A DNA stretch of 64,000 bases from Methylobacterium longum (GCF_022179385.1 NZ_BPQS01000007.1:62001-126000); one strand, 5' to 3'. Positions 29,658-38,886 are shown, counted from the stretch's first letter. A program made the numbers and translations. The notes: a model not told the origin generated them from the letters alone.

Positions 29658-31361
29658 TCAATGCCCGGCCGGGGCGCCGCCGCCACGCTTCACGCTCTTG
29701 AGACTGAGTGCGATCGGCACCGCGCAGGCGGCCACGACGCCGAGGACCCAGAACACGTCGATATAGGCCCAGTAGGCTACCTGCGTGCTCAGCACGCTCC
29801 CGATCCACGCCGTTGCCTGGCTCTTCGCCTCGACGCCGGCGTAGCCGTGCTCGGAGAAGTACTGCGTCGCCTGCCGCATGGTCTCCTGATACGCAGGCGC
29901 CGTCGAGTTCACGCTCTCCGCCAGCCGGCTCTGATGGAACTGGCCGCGGTAGGCCAGGATGTTCTGGGCGAGGGAGACGCCCATGGAGCCCCCGACGTTG
30001 CGGGCGACGTTGATCAGCGCCGAGGCCTGATCGGTCTGGTCCTTGCGGATGCCCTCGTAGGAAGCCGAGGTGATCGACAGGAACACCATCGGCAGGCCGA
30101 TGCCGATGTAGACCCGCGACCACGCGAAGAACGAGAACGTCGTGGTGCCGTCGATCCGCGTCAGGTCGTACATGCCGAGCGCCACGATGGCCATGCCGGT
30201 GGCGATCAGCCATTTCGGCTGGAGGAACGCCGAGGCGCGCCCGGTGAGGAACATCATCACCACGGTGACGATGCCGCCCGGGCCGAGGACGAGTCCCGAC
30301 AGGGTGGCGGTGTAGCCGTAATATTCCTGGGTGATCTGCGGGATGAACTGCGTCGTCGAGATGAGGATCGCCCCGGTGAACATCATCACCACGAAGCAGG
30401 ATCCGAACTGCCGGTTGCCGATGAGCCTCAGGTCGACGACGGGGTTCTTCGCGTTCAGGAGCCACGGAATCATGGCCACGAACGAGACCACCATGAGGAC
30501 GCCGGACACGTTCATCAGCGTCGAGGTGCCGAACCAGTCCTTCCGCTGCCCCTCGTCGAGGATCACCTCCAGCGAGCCGAGGAAGAGGGCGACCAGCAGG
30601 AAACCGACGCTGTCGAACCGGATGCCCCTGCGCACCAGGGCGCGCCGCTCCTTCTTGGCCGCCTCGCTGTCCTCGATGAGCCAGTGCATCAGGCCGAGGG
30701 CGATGACGCCCACCGGGCCGTTGATCAGGAAGCACCAGTGCCAGGATGCGTTGTCGGACAGCCAGCCGCCGAGCGTCGGCCCGATCACGGGCGCGACCAC
30801 GATGGCGACGCCGTAGAGCGCGAAGGCCTGCCCCCGCTTCTCCGGCGGGAAGGAATCCGCCAGGATCGACTGGGCCAGCGGCGCCATGCCGCCGCCGCCG
30901 AGTCCCTGCAGCACCCGGAAGAAGAGCAGCGATTCCAGGCTCCAGGCGAAGCCGCACAGGATCGACGCGACGGTGAACAGGCCCACCGACCACATGAAGA
31001 AGGCCTTGCGGCCGTAGCGCTTGGCCAGGAAGCTCGAGGCCGTCAGCGTGATGGCGTTGGCCACGAGGTAGCTCGTCACCACCCAGGCGGCCTCGTCGGG
31101 GCCGACCGCGAGGCCGCCCGAGATGTAGCGGAGGGCCACGTTGGCGATGGTGGTGTCGAGCACCTCCATGAAGGTCGCCAGCGCGACCACGCCGGCGATC
31201 AGCCACGGGTTGTGGCCGCCCGGTGCCGTGCCGGACGATGCTTTCCCGGAAGACGCTTTCCCGGAAGACCCCTTGCCGGACGATGCTTGGCCGGACGATG
31301 CCCGGCCCGCCTTCGACTTGTGCCCGGGCACGGCGCCCGCTTGGCCGGTCACGGCGCTCAC
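29658..31361 (-). CDS. DHA2-family drug:H+ antiporter (EmrB type)
   Basis: A 567-residue inner-membrane transporter with 14 predicted spans. Signatures of the DHA2 family are 'VLDTTIANVALRYISGGL' in span 1 (motif D1), 'KRYGRKAFFMWSVGLFTVAS' (motif A), 'FRVLQGLGGGGMAPLAQSI' (motif B) and 'VAPVIGPTLGGWLSDNASWH' (motif C, antiporters). The start is the GTG at 31361, which overlaps the stop of the adaptor gene (GTGA), so pump and adaptor are coupled. The N-terminal 35 residues before the first span are five Ala-Ser-Ser-Gly-Lys/Gln units encoded by a 15-base tandem repeat. It works with the next gene and an outer-membrane channel not found here. Substrates unknown. Confidence 0.9.
   Translation of the reverse strand: MSAVTGQAGAVPGHKSKAGRASSGQASSGKGSSGKASSGKASSGTAPGGHNPWLIAGVVALATFMEVLDTTIANVALRYISGGLAVGPDEAAWVVTSYLVANAITLTASSFLAKRYGRKAFFMWSVGLFTVASILCGFAWSLESLLFFRVLQGLGGGGMAPLAQSILADSFPPEKRGQAFALYGVAIVVAPVIGPTLGGWLSDNASWHWCFLINGPVGVIALGLMHWLIEDSEAAKKERRALVRRGIRFDSVGFLLVALFLGSLEVILDEGQRKDWFGTSTLMNVSGVLMVVSFVAMIPWLLNAKNPVVDLRLIGNRQFGSCFVVMMFTGAILISTTQFIPQITQEYYGYTATLSGLVLGPGGIVTVVMMFLTGRASAFLQPKWLIATGMAIVALGMYDLTRIDGTTTFSFFAWSRVYIGIGLPMVFLSITSASYEGIRKDQTDQASALINVARNVGGSMGVSLAQNILAYRGQFHQSRLAESVNSTAPAYQETMRQATQYFSEHGYAGVEAKSQATAWIGSVLSTQVAYWAYIDVFWVLGVVAACAVPIALSLKSVKRGGGAPAGH
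31231..31305. repeat. Five-copy 15-base tandem repeat inside the efflux pump gene
   Basis: Five in-frame units of the type ccggacgatgctttc, with one to four differences between copies. They encode a flexible Ser/Gly/Lys-rich N-terminal tail, so copy-number change would not break the frame. Confidence 0.8.
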
Positions 31362-32614
31362 CGCACCGTGACGGTCGGGACGATCGACATGCCCGGACCG
31401 ATCGCGACGTCCTTCGGCCATTCCTCGACGACGATCTTCACCGGGATACGCTGCGTCACCTTCACGTAGTTGCCGGTGGCGTTCTGCGCCGGCAGCAGGC
31501 TGAAGGCTGTGCCCGAGCCCGGCTGCACGGAGGCCACGGTGCCGTGGATCCTGCGGCCCGGATAGGCGTCGATCTCGACGTCGACCGGCTGGCCCGGGCG
31601 CATGTCGGTGATCTGCGTCTCCTTGAAGTTCGCGGTGATCCAGATGTCGTCGGGCACGAACATCGACAGGCTCTGGCCGGCCTGCGCGAGTTGTCCGCTG
31701 CCTCCGGTGAGCCGGACGATGCGGCCGGGCTGCACGGACCGGATCGTGGTGTAGCCGAGGTTCAGCTCGGCCTGCTCGACCTGCGCGGCGTCGCGGGCGA
31801 GCTGCGCCTCGGTCGAGGCCTTCTGCGCCTGGAGGGAGCCGATCTGCTTCTGGGCCGCGACGACGCTGGCACTGGCACTCTGCAGGGAGGCCTGCCGCTG
31901 CTGCAGCGTCGAGGTCGCGGATTGCGACTGCTGGACCGAGCCCGAGCCGCGCTCGGCGAGGTCCTTGTAGCGGGCCGCGTCCTCCTGGGCGAATTTCAGG
32001 GCCGCCTCGGCGGTGGCGACCTGCGCCTTGGACACGTCGATGTTGGCGTTCTGCGCCTGGATCTGCGCGTCGATGTTCCGGATCGCGGCCTGATCGGCCT
32101 GGACCTGTGCCTTCGCCTGCTCCAGCGCGATCTGGTAGTCGCGGGGGTCGATCCGGAACAGCACCTGACCACCCTCGACGTGCTGGTTGTCGGTGACCGG
32201 CACCTCGGCGAGGTAGCCCCCGACCTTCGGCTGGATCGCGATGCTGCGCGCGTCGACGAAGGCGTCGTCGGTGCTCTCGTACGGATGCATGTACAGGAGC
32301 CAGTAGAAGAAGATGCCGACGCAGAGGGCGACCACCGCGAGGCCGCCGAGCAGGAACGCAAACGGGTGGCGCCGCAGAATGTTGGGCCGCCGCGCCCAAG
32401 CATCATCGTCGCCGTCGTCGCCTTCGCCGTCCTGCGTATCCGGGTCCTCGGCCGGATCCGCGTCTTCGGTGCCGGGCTTGCGGGTGGTCTCGCGGTCCGC
32501 AGCCGCGCGGTCCCGGCCGAGGTCGAGCACATCGCGATCGACCGCACCGCTCCGGCCGTCGACCGGCCGCGCGCACGCCTCGGCCTCGGAGGCCTGCCGC
32601 TGATCGTCAAACAT
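31358..32614 (-). CDS. HlyD/EmrA-type membrane fusion protein
   Basis: A 418-residue periplasmic adaptor of a tripartite efflux pump. An acidic cytosolic N-terminus of about 85 residues is followed by one span ('FAFLLGGLAVVALCVGIFFY'). Then come the lipoyl/barrel-sandwich half motif 'DDAFVDARSIAIQPKVGGYL', a long coiled-coil hairpin rich in Ala/Gln ('QAKAQVQADQAAIRNIDAQI'), the second half motif 'RSVQPGRIVRLTGGSGQLAQ' and the beta-barrel 'ITANFKETQITDMRPGQPVD'. This is the standard EmrA order. The ATG at 32614 was preferred to an earlier start that has no family-like sequence. It is the first gene of the pair; no regulator gene is adjacent. Confidence 0.92.
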   Translation of the reverse strand: MFDDQRQASEAEACARPVDGRSGAVDRDVLDLGRDRAAADRETTRKPGTEDADPAEDPDTQDGEGDDGDDDAWARRPNILRRHPFAFLLGGLAVVALCVGIFFYWLLYMHPYESTDDAFVDARSIAIQPKVGGYLAEVPVTDNQHVEGGQVLFRIDPRDYQIALEQAKAQVQADQAAIRNIDAQIQAQNANIDVSKAQVATAEAALKFAQEDAARYKDLAERGSGSVQQSQSATSTLQQRQASLQSASASVVAAQKQIGSLQAQKASTEAQLARDAAQVEQAELNLGYTTIRSVQPGRIVRLTGGSGQLAQAGQSLSMFVPDDIWITANFKETQITDMRPGQPVDVEIDAYPGRRIHGTVASVQPGSGTAFSLLPAQNATGNYVKVTQRIPVKIVVEEWPKDVAIGPGMSIVPTVTVR

Positions 32615-32809
32615 GGGAAATCGTCGCCCGATGGGCCGGTCGCCTCGCAGCGACCGGGCGCTGCACATCGCCCGCCTCGACCTTCACAAGCCGGGCCCTG
32701 CTACAAGGTTCCCTATCGTCTGGCCGGGGCTCAGGAACGGTTGCCGCAGTGCGGCGTTCTGCGCCGGGAACCTTTGCCGTGCACGACCAGCACGTTCCGG
32801 AGTCCAGCC

Positions 32810-33448
32810 ATGACCAGCAGCCCGAACCCAGGTCCGACCGCCACCTCATCCTCCGGCGTCCCCCTCGTCGGGGTCGCGCGCCTCGACGCCATGAGCGCGG
32901 CCCTCGCCCGCAACTGGTGGCTCATCGCCCTGCGCGGGGTCGTCGCCATCCTGTTCGGCATCCTGGCGTTCGTGGCGCCGGGCGCCTTCGTGCTCTCCCT
33001 GGTGCTGTTCTTCGCGGCCTACATGTTCGCCGACGGCGTCTTCGCCATCGTGGGCGCCGTCCGGGCCGCGCAGCGGCACGAGCGCTGGGGCTTCCTGCTG
33101 CTGGAGGGCATCGTCGACGTCATCGTCGGCGTCGCCGCGGTGCTCGTGCCGGCGGCCGCCGTCTGGGCCTTCGTCCTCCTGCTTGCGGCCTGGGCGCTGG
33201 TCACCGGCGGCCTGATGATCGCGGCCGCGTTCCGCCTGCATCTGCATTACGGGCGCTGGTGGCTCGTCCTCGGCGGCGTCGTGTCGATCCTGTTCGGAGC
33301 CGCGCTCCTCATCAACCCGGGCATGTCGGCCCTGGTGCTGACGTGGTGGATCGGCTCCTACACGTTCGCGTTCGGCGTGCTCCTGCTGATCCTCGCCTTC
33401 AAGCTGCGCAGCCAGCACGGTTCGACGCTCCCGCCGGCCCGGCGGTGA
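32810..33448 (+). CDS. HdeD-family membrane protein
   Basis: A 212-residue inner-membrane protein with six predicted spans arranged as three similar hairpins: for example 'WWLIALRGVVAILFGILAFV', 'WGFLLLEGIVDVIVGVAAVL' and 'WWLVLGGVVSILFGAALLIN'. The recurring 'G-V-x-x-I-L/V-G' pattern after each WxL is typical of the DUF308/HdeD family, whose E. coli member contributes to acid resistance at high cell density. A GGAG box precedes the ATG. The function in this organism is not known. Confidence 0.88.
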   Translation: MTSSPNPGPTATSSSGVPLVGVARLDAMSAALARNWWLIALRGVVAILFGILAFVAPGAFVLSLVLFFAAYMFADGVFAIVGAVRAAQRHERWGFLLLEGIVDVIVGVAAVLVPAAAVWAFVLLLAAWALVTGGLMIAAAFRLHLHYGRWWLVLGGVVSILFGAALLINPGMSALVLTWWIGSYTFAFGVLLLILAFKLRSQHGSTLPPARR

Positions 33449-33518
33449 CCGCAGGTGGCCCGCGGTCCGACGCTCGCCGGGCGGGATTGCGTCCCCGCAG
33501 CGTGGGACAGGGATCCGG

Positions 33519-36047
33519 ATGAGGCTTAAGACACGCCGTCGACCGGAACCCCCCGGTCCCGGAAGCCGCACTGCGATGACGCCCGACGCGCCGGAACGCG
33601 CCCCGGCCGAGGAGCCGACACCGCCGAGACCGGATTCCGGATCGGCCGCCCCCGCCCCGGATCCGCGCTTGGCGGCCCGGGAGGCGCGGCGCGCGGCGCT
33701 GGACCTCGTCCGCCACCTGTGGGTCCTGATCGCGGCGGCCGCGCGCGGCGTCGTCCGCCTCGGGCGCAGGGCATCGGCGCGGTCCGGCGCCCTGATGGCG
33801 CGGGGCCGCGCTCGCCTGCGACCCGACGCGGCCTCGACCGCCCGCCCGCCAGCCCCCGCCGTGCGGCCGAGCGCCAGGGCGGCCGGATTCCGGCGCGGGG
33901 GCCGGATTCCCGTCCTGCGCCTCGCCGGCGCCGCGATCCTGCTGCCGGTCCTGGCCCTGGCGGTCTACCTGCTCGCCGCGCTTCTGACGCTGCCGCCGCT
34001 CGGCGGGGCCGTGGTCGAGACCGGACAGCGGGCGATCACGGTGGAGTCCGACGACGGGCGGGTCTTCGCCACACGCGGCAGCTTCCGCGGTCAGAAGCTC
34101 ACCCAGGCCGACCTGCCGCCGCACCTCGCCCAGGCGATCGTGGCGATCGAGGACCGGCGTTTCTACAGCCACTGGGGCATCGACCTGCGCGGGCTCGCCC
34201 GGGCGGCCTGGCGCAACTTCGCGGGCGGCGGCGTGCGCGAGGGCGGATCGACGATCACCCAGCAATATGCGCGTCTCACCTCCCTCAACCAGGAAAAGTC
34301 GCTCTGGCGCAAGGTCCAGGAGGCGTTCCTGGCGCTGCGCGTGGAGGCGACGATGAGCAAGGACGAGATCCTGCTCGGCTACCTCGACACCGCCTATTTC
34401 GGCGCCGGTGCCTACGGCGCGGACGCGGCCGCCCGGCGCTACTTCGGCAAGCCCGCCAAGGCCCTGAACCTCCCGGAATCGGCCATGCTGGCCGGGCTGG
34501 TGCGGGCGCCTTCGCAGCTCGCCCCGACACGCAACCTCGGCGGCGCAAAGGAGCGCGCCGACGTGGTGCTCCAGACGATGGTCGAGACGGGAGCGATCAC
34601 CCCGGCCGCCGCCGACGCGGCCCGCAAGCAGAGCGTGACCCTGAAGTCGCCGCCCGAGGCGCCCCCCGGCACCAACTACTTCCTCGACATGATCGCGGGC
34701 GACGTGAAGCGCCTGGCCGGCAAGGACGGCGACATCACGGTCCGGTCGACCCTCAACCTCGACCTCCAGAGCCTCGCCGAAGGCATCGTCGGCCGCCGCC
34801 TCGACAAGGACGGGGCGCGCCGCAAGGTCGGCCAGGCGGCCATGGTGGTGCTGTCGAAGGAGGGAGCGATTCTCGCCATGGTGGGCGGGCGCGACTACGA
34901 GGACAGCCAGTTCAACCGGGCTGTTCAGGCCAAGCGACAGCCGGGCTCGCTGTTCAAGCTGCTCGTCTACCTCACGGCCTACGAGCAGGGTTTCACGCCC
35001 GAATCGATCGTGGTCGATCGCCCGGTGAAGATCGGCGACTGGGAGCCGGAGAACGACGACGGGCGCTACCGCGGGTCGGTGCCGCTCCGGACCGCCTTCG
35101 CGCTCTCCATCAACACGGTGGCGGCGGAACTCGGCCAGGAGGTCGGCATCCCGGCGGTGATCGCCACGGCGCGCAAGCTCGGGATCCAGTCCGACCTTCC
35201 GAACGTGCCGAGCCTCGTCCTGGGCTCCGGCGGCGTCAGCCTGCTGGAGATGACCCGGGCCTACGGCTCGGTCCTCGCCGGCCGCACCCCGCTCGACGCC
35301 TTCGCCATCCACGCGATCCGCGGCGGCACCCCGCAGCCGCTCTACGTCCACGCCGACCCGGCGGGCGGAACGAGCCTCGCCCAGGAGCCGCGCACGATGA
35401 TGCTCGACTCGCTCCAGGCGGTGGTGGAATCCGGCACCGGCCGAGCCGCGCGGGTGCCGGGGCAGATCATCGGCGGCAAGACCGGCACGAGCCAGGATTT
35501 CCGGGACGCGTGGTTCATCGGCATGACGCCCGACCTCGTGGTCGGAGTCTGGATCGGCAACGACGACGACAGCGCGATGAACCGGATGTTCGGCGGCGAG
35601 ATGCCGGCCGGGATCTTCCACGATTTCGTCCAGCGGGCCTCCGAGAAGCTCACGAAGGGCAAGCCGCGGCCCGCGGCGGAGCGCGCCGAGGCGGCCCGCG
35701 CAGTCGCAACTCCGGCCGGTGCGGCGGCGGCCGGCGAGGTCCGCGGTGTGCCGGAGGTGATCGATACCGGAACGCTGACCCTGCGCGGGCGACCCGTGCG
35801 CCTCCTCGGCGTCGAGGGCGAGCGCGGCCACCTCGCCCGCCAGCTCGCGAGCTATCTGCGGCGGCGAGAAGTGGTCTGCACCGGCGTCTCGGACAGCGCC
35901 ACGGCGCGCTGTCGCATCGAGGGTGATGATCTCGCCGCGCTGATCCTCGCGGCGGGCGGCGCGCGCGCCTCCGAGGATGCGCCGGCCGACCTTCTCGGCG
36001 CCGAAGAACAGGCCCGGGCCGAGCGGGTGGGCCTGTGGGGCCGTTGA
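33519..36047 (+). CDS. Class A penicillin-binding protein with nuclease-fold C-terminal tail
   Basis: A bifunctional peptidoglycan synthase of 842 residues. After a charged, Arg/Pro-rich cytosolic stretch of about 135 residues and one span ('GAAILLPVLALAVYLLAALL'), the GT51 glycosyltransferase domain shows 'IEDRRFYSHWGIDLRGLARA' with the catalytic glutamate and 'REGGSTITQQYARL'. The transpeptidase domain has the Ser-x-x-Lys box in 'QPGSLFKLLVYL', the second motif 'ALSINTVAAEL' and the KTGT box 'GGKTGTSQDFRDAWFIGM'. The last 95 residues ('VIDTGTLTLRGRPVRLLGVE' onwards to 'ERVGLWGR') look like a staphylococcal-nuclease (thermonuclease) fold without its catalytic arginines. That fusion is unusual. 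The start could also be the ATG at 33576. Confidence 0.9.
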   Translation: MRLKTRRRPEPPGPGSRTAMTPDAPERAPAEEPTPPRPDSGSAAPAPDPRLAAREARRAALDLVRHLWVLIAAAARGVVRLGRRASARSGALMARGRARLRPDAASTARPPAPAVRPSARAAGFRRGGRIPVLRLAGAAILLPVLALAVYLLAALLTLPPLGGAVVETGQRAITVESDDGRVFATRGSFRGQKLTQADLPPHLAQAIVAIEDRRFYSHWGIDLRGLARAAWRNFAGGGVREGGSTITQQYARLTSLNQEKSLWRKVQEAFLALRVEATMSKDEILLGYLDTAYFGAGAYGADAAARRYFGKPAKALNLPESAMLAGLVRAPSQLAPTRNLGGAKERADVVLQTMVETGAITPAAADAARKQSVTLKSPPEAPPGTNYFLDMIAGDVKRLAGKDGDITVRSTLNLDLQSLAEGIVGRRLDKDGARRKVGQAAMVVLSKEGAILAMVGGRDYEDSQFNRAVQAKRQPGSLFKLLVYLTAYEQGFTPESIVVDRPVKIGDWEPENDDGRYRGSVPLRTAFALSINTVAAELGQEVGIPAVIATARKLGIQSDLPNVPSLVLGSGGVSLLEMTRAYGSVLAGRTPLDAFAIHAIRGGTPQPLYVHADPAGGTSLAQEPRTMMLDSLQAVVESGTGRAARVPGQIIGGKTGTSQDFRDAWFIGMTPDLVVGVWIGNDDDSAMNRMFGGEMPAGIFHDFVQRASEKLTKGKPRPAAERAEAARAVATPAGAAAAGEVRGVPEVIDTGTLTLRGRPVRLLGVEGERGHLARQLASYLRRREVVCTGVSDSATARCRIEGDDLAALILAAGGARASEDAPADLLGAEEQARAERVGLWGR

Positions 36048-36057
36048 CCCGCCCGGC

Positions 36058-36480
36058 TCAGCCAAGCTTTTCCAGGGTGAGGGGGTCGGGTGAGCCAGCA
36101 AAGTAGTGCGCCAGCGCCTCCGCGAAGCACGGCTCCTCCGGTGCGGCGGCGGCGAACAGGGTCATGCTGGAGCGGAACTTCACGTCGTCGGGAGTCCCGA
36201 AGATCGCGTTTGCCGAGCGTCCGGACAGGGCGTTGACGGCTGCCGTGCAGGCGCGCAGGCGTGGCCCGAGCAGCGGATGGCCGAGATAGGCGCGTCCCTC
36301 ATCGAGGGACCGGATCGCGTAACGCCGCGCCATCGAGCTGAGGCCCAGCCCGGCGATCTGCGGGAAGATGAACCACATCCAGTGGCTGCGCTTCTCCCCG
36401 GCTTGAAGCTCCGCCAGCGCCCGCGGATAGATGCCTTCCTGTGCCGCCACGAAGCGGCCGAGATCGTACGCGTCGTTCAT
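36058..36480 (-). CDS. DUF1810 family protein
   Basis: A 140-residue soluble helical protein. The conserved DUF1810 features are 'DLGRFVAAQEGIYPRALAEL', 'GEKRSHWMWFIFPQIAGLGL' with its invariant HWMWFIFPQ, and 'AYLGHPLLGPRLRACTAAV'. Length is as usual. The family has no established function. The ATG at 36480 gives the typical N-terminus; upstream codons do not match. Confidence 0.9.
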   Translation of the reverse strand: MNDAYDLGRFVAAQEGIYPRALAELQAGEKRSHWMWFIFPQIAGLGLSSMARRYAIRSLDEGRAYLGHPLLGPRLRACTAAVNALSGRSANAIFGTPDDVKFRSSMTLFAAAAPEEPCFAEALAHYFAGSPDPLTLEKLG

Positions 36481-36581
36481 CCTCTCGCTCCTCGGTACCC
36501 CTATGGCCGGCGCGTCACCCGCGCGGCCGATCCGAGACGCTCTCGGCCGCAGATCCACCGGCCCGGTGTAAGCGCGGACGC

Positions 36582-36965
36582 ATGCTCGAATCCCTCGTCG
36601 CCTTCATGATCGCGAACCCGGCGGCCAGTCACGCCCTCACGGCGGTCCTGGAGACCGTGGGCGTGGCGGTCGCCATGGTCGCGCTGCGCGGTCCGCGCCC
36701 GGAAGTCACCGCAGCCCTCGTCGTGTCGAGCTACTATTACGGCCGCGAGGCCGGACAGCGCGAGCACGACCTCAAGCATGCCGGCTGGGAGGCCGTTGAG
36801 GCGCATCTCGGCGCCGAGTTCCTGTACGGTTGGACGCTTCCGAACCTCCAGCAATGGGTCGCGCCGACCTGCACGGCTTGGGCGGTGGCTGCGGCCATCG
36901 TCCTGATCCGGTCCCGGACCGGGCGGGACGCGACCACTGTCCCGTCGAACCGCAGATCATCCTAG
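36582..36965 (+). CDS. Small membrane protein of unknown function
   Basis: A 127-residue protein with hydrophobic segments near residues 5-40 ('ALTAVLETVGVAVAMVAL') and 93-110 ('CTAWAVAAAIVLIRS'). Between them is a charged stretch 'YYYGREAGQREHDLKHAGWE', of a kind seen in holin- or spanin-like phage proteins, though no other phage gene is nearby. The ATG at 36582 lies 101 bases from the divergent DUF1810 gene. I do not recognise a family. Confidence 0.6.
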   Translation: MLESLVAFMIANPAASHALTAVLETVGVAVAMVALRGPRPEVTAALVVSSYYYGREAGQREHDLKHAGWEAVEAHLGAEFLYGWTLPNLQQWVAPTCTAWAVAAAIVLIRSRTGRDATTVPSNRRSS

Positions 36966-37003
36966 CGCCCGCCTCACGTTCCGCGCGCACCGCGGCCGGG
37001 TGC

Positions 37004-37288
37004 TCAGGTCCGCCGGAAGGGCCCCTCCGGCGGACCGATCTCGCGACGATCGCCGAGGAGCCGCCGCCCTGAGGCGATGATCTGGACCGTGTCGGGGCTG
37101 TCGCAGTGGCGCCCCGCCAGCGCCTCCAGATCGCGCAGGTCGTCGGTCGCCGGACCGCGCAGCGTCTCACCCCGTCCGATTACCGGCTCAACCTTCGCGG
37201 TGACCAAACCGGCTACCGTCTCCCAGATCTCAGCCGGGCGGGTCGCAGGCTCGCGGGATGTAGGATCCTGAACCGAAGGCTCGTGCAT
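37004..37288 (-). CDS. Hypothetical protein, 94 residues
   Basis: A short soluble protein starting 'MHEPSVQDPTSREPATRP' with no membrane segment, cysteine cluster or known motif beyond one cysteine. It is supported mainly by an excellent ribosome-binding site, GGAGGG, about nine bases before the ATG at 37288. I do not recognise it. Confidence 0.5.
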   Translation of the reverse strand: MHEPSVQDPTSREPATRPAEIWETVAGLVTAKVEPVIGRGETLRGPATDDLRDLEALAGRHCDSPDTVQIIASGRRLLGDRREIGPPEGPFRRT

Positions 37289-37462
37289 CGCGCGTAACCC
37301 TCCCGCTTCGCAGCGTGCTGTGCCGGGCGAATGTCCGTGATCCGCATCGACACATGTTGCAGGCTGGCCGCCGGCGCCAGCATTCCGGAGGGACCGTGAT
37401 GCGGTCCGTGGACCCGACGCCGATCCGCGCGTTGGCCGGTGAATCAACCGCAGGATTCCGAC

Positions 37463-37735
37463 ATGGCCGGGGAAGATGTGCCAGCCCAGGACCGAGCCGG
37501 TCCGGTCCCCGCGGAGCAGCGGGCCGCGCTCGCCCGCGAGAGCCGGGTCCGCTCGATCGCCAAGGCGGTGAGCTGGCGCATCATCGGAAGCCTGGACACG
37601 CTGGTGCTGTCCTACCTGTTTACCGGGAACGTCCTCATCGCGGGGTCCATCGCGTCGACCGAGACCGTGACCAAGACGGTTCTGTACTACCTGCACGAGC
37701 GCGGCTGGAGCCTGATAGCGCTGGGCCGCGCCTGA
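37463..37735 (+). CDS. DUF2061 small membrane protein
   Basis: A 90-residue protein. The C-terminal 60 residues are the DUF2061 domain: 'RSIAKAVSWRIIGSLDTLVL' and 'GSIASTETVTKTVLYYLHER', two short membrane helices. This domain also occurs fused to, or next to, sulfate-assimilation proteins in other bacteria, but none is here. The ATG at 37463 has an AGGA box; a GTG at 37439 would add eight residues. Confidence 0.85.
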   Translation: MAGEDVPAQDRAGPVPAEQRAALARESRVRSIAKAVSWRIIGSLDTLVLSYLFTGNVLIAGSIASTETVTKTVLYYLHERGWSLIALGRA

Positions 37736-38006
37736 CCGGGACGCCGCGATGCCCCCTCAGCGGGACCGCCGGCAAGACGAGCGCTCACTCCGAGCGGCGG
37801 CACGCCCGCGGTCCGGAGCACGGGAGCGACGATCGCGATCGGGGCTGCGGCCTCGCATCACGGGCACGGCGGATCCTGTGGCGAACGGGCCCGTGCTGTT
37901 TCGGCGGGTGCTGCCCATCGGCCGGAGCGAGACCTATCTCGACGGGGCTTGCTTCCTGCGGGCGTGATGCGCCGCGGAGGTGAGACCGTCATTCGGAGGT
38001 TACCGC

Positions 38007-38807
38007 ATGTCCCAGATCGCAATCGGCGGACTCACGTTCCGCTACGTCCTCGCGGGACCGGAGGACGCCCCGGTGGTCGCCTTCTCGAACTCCCTCGGGG
38101 CAACGCTGGAGATGTGGGACGGAGTGCTGCCGGTACTGGGGGACCGGTTCCGCACGCTGCGCTACGACACGCGAGGACATGGCGGCTCGCAGACCCGCGA
38201 CGCGCCCGCGGAGATCGCCGATCTAGCCGGTGACCTCGCGGGACTGCTCGACGCCCTCGAGATCGGCCGCGCCCATCTGGTGGGCTTGTCGCTCGGTGGC
38301 ATGACCGTTCAGGCCCTCGCGAGCGCCCATCCCGAACGGGTGCTCAGCGCGACCCTGATGGCGACGGCGGCGCACTTGCCGAGTGCGCAGAGCTGGAACG
38401 AACGCGCCGACACCGTCCGGAGCCAGGGCACCGGCGCCGTCGTCGAGGCGACCCTGGGCCGATGGTTCACCCCCGGCTTCGCCGAACGCGCGCCCGAGGC
38501 GATCCAGGCGGTGCGCGCGCGCTTCCTGGCCTGCGACCGGGTGGGTTACGCGGTCTGCTGCGGCGCCATCGGACGCATGGACCTGAGGCCGGTTCTTCCC
38601 GCCATCACCGCGCCGACACTCGTGATCGCCGGACGCGATGATTCCTCGACGCCGCCCGCGATGGCGGAGGAGATCTGCCGGGGGATCGCTCAGGCCGAAC
38701 TCGTGGTCCTGCCGCGAGCCGCCCACCTCCTGGCCGTCGAACGCGCGGGGGCCGCCGGTGGCTACCTGCGGGCCTTCCTCGAACGCAACGCGGCGTCCGA
38801 CGCCTGA
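38007..38807 (+). CDS. Alpha/beta hydrolase, 3-oxoadipate enol-lactonase-like
   Basis: A 266-residue cytosolic alpha/beta-hydrolase. The opening block 'VVAFSNSLGATLEMWDGVLP' (residues 25-44) is typical of PcaD enol-lactonases. The oxyanion and nucleophile region is 'AHLVGLSLGGMTVQALA' (Ser in GLSLGG), the acid 'VIAGRDDSSTPPAMAEEI', and the catalytic histidine 'LPRAAHLLAVERAG'. All three triad members are present. A strong GGAGGT box sits before the ATG. No other protocatechuate gene (pcaB, pcaC, pcaG, pcaH) is adjacent, so the enol-lactonase activity is inferred; a general carboxylesterase is the alternative. The preceding 271 bases (37736-38006) hold no gene I can support. Confidence 0.85.
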   Translation: MSQIAIGGLTFRYVLAGPEDAPVVAFSNSLGATLEMWDGVLPVLGDRFRTLRYDTRGHGGSQTRDAPAEIADLAGDLAGLLDALEIGRAHLVGLSLGGMTVQALASAHPERVLSATLMATAAHLPSAQSWNERADTVRSQGTGAVVEATLGRWFTPGFAERAPEAIQAVRARFLACDRVGYAVCCGAIGRMDLRPVLPAITAPTLVIAGRDDSSTPPAMAEEICRGIAQAELVVLPRAAHLLAVERAGAAGGYLRAFLERNAASDA

Positions 38808-38818
38808 GGCCGACAAAC

Positions 38819-38855
38819 GGGAAGGCCCCCGCGGATACGACCGCGAGGGCCTCCC
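38819..38855. terminator. Bidirectional terminator-like hairpin
   Basis: A long, near-perfect stem (gggaaggcccccgcgg against ccgcgagggcctccc) with a 6-base loop lies between two convergent genes, the hydrolase and the lanmodulin homologue. Confidence 0.7.
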
Positions 38856-38886
38856 TTCGCGCTCCTTCAGGAACGCTCACCGCGCC

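Noticed and set aside
36582..36965. A phage remnant around the small membrane protein
   Set aside because: One holin-like stretch is not enough: no integrase, terminase, lysozyme or attachment site is present, and neighbours are conserved chromosomal genes.
37749..37967. A 72-codon ORF in the gap before the enol-lactonase-like gene
   Set aside because: No ribosome-binding site, Arg-rich chance-like composition and no recognisable motif.
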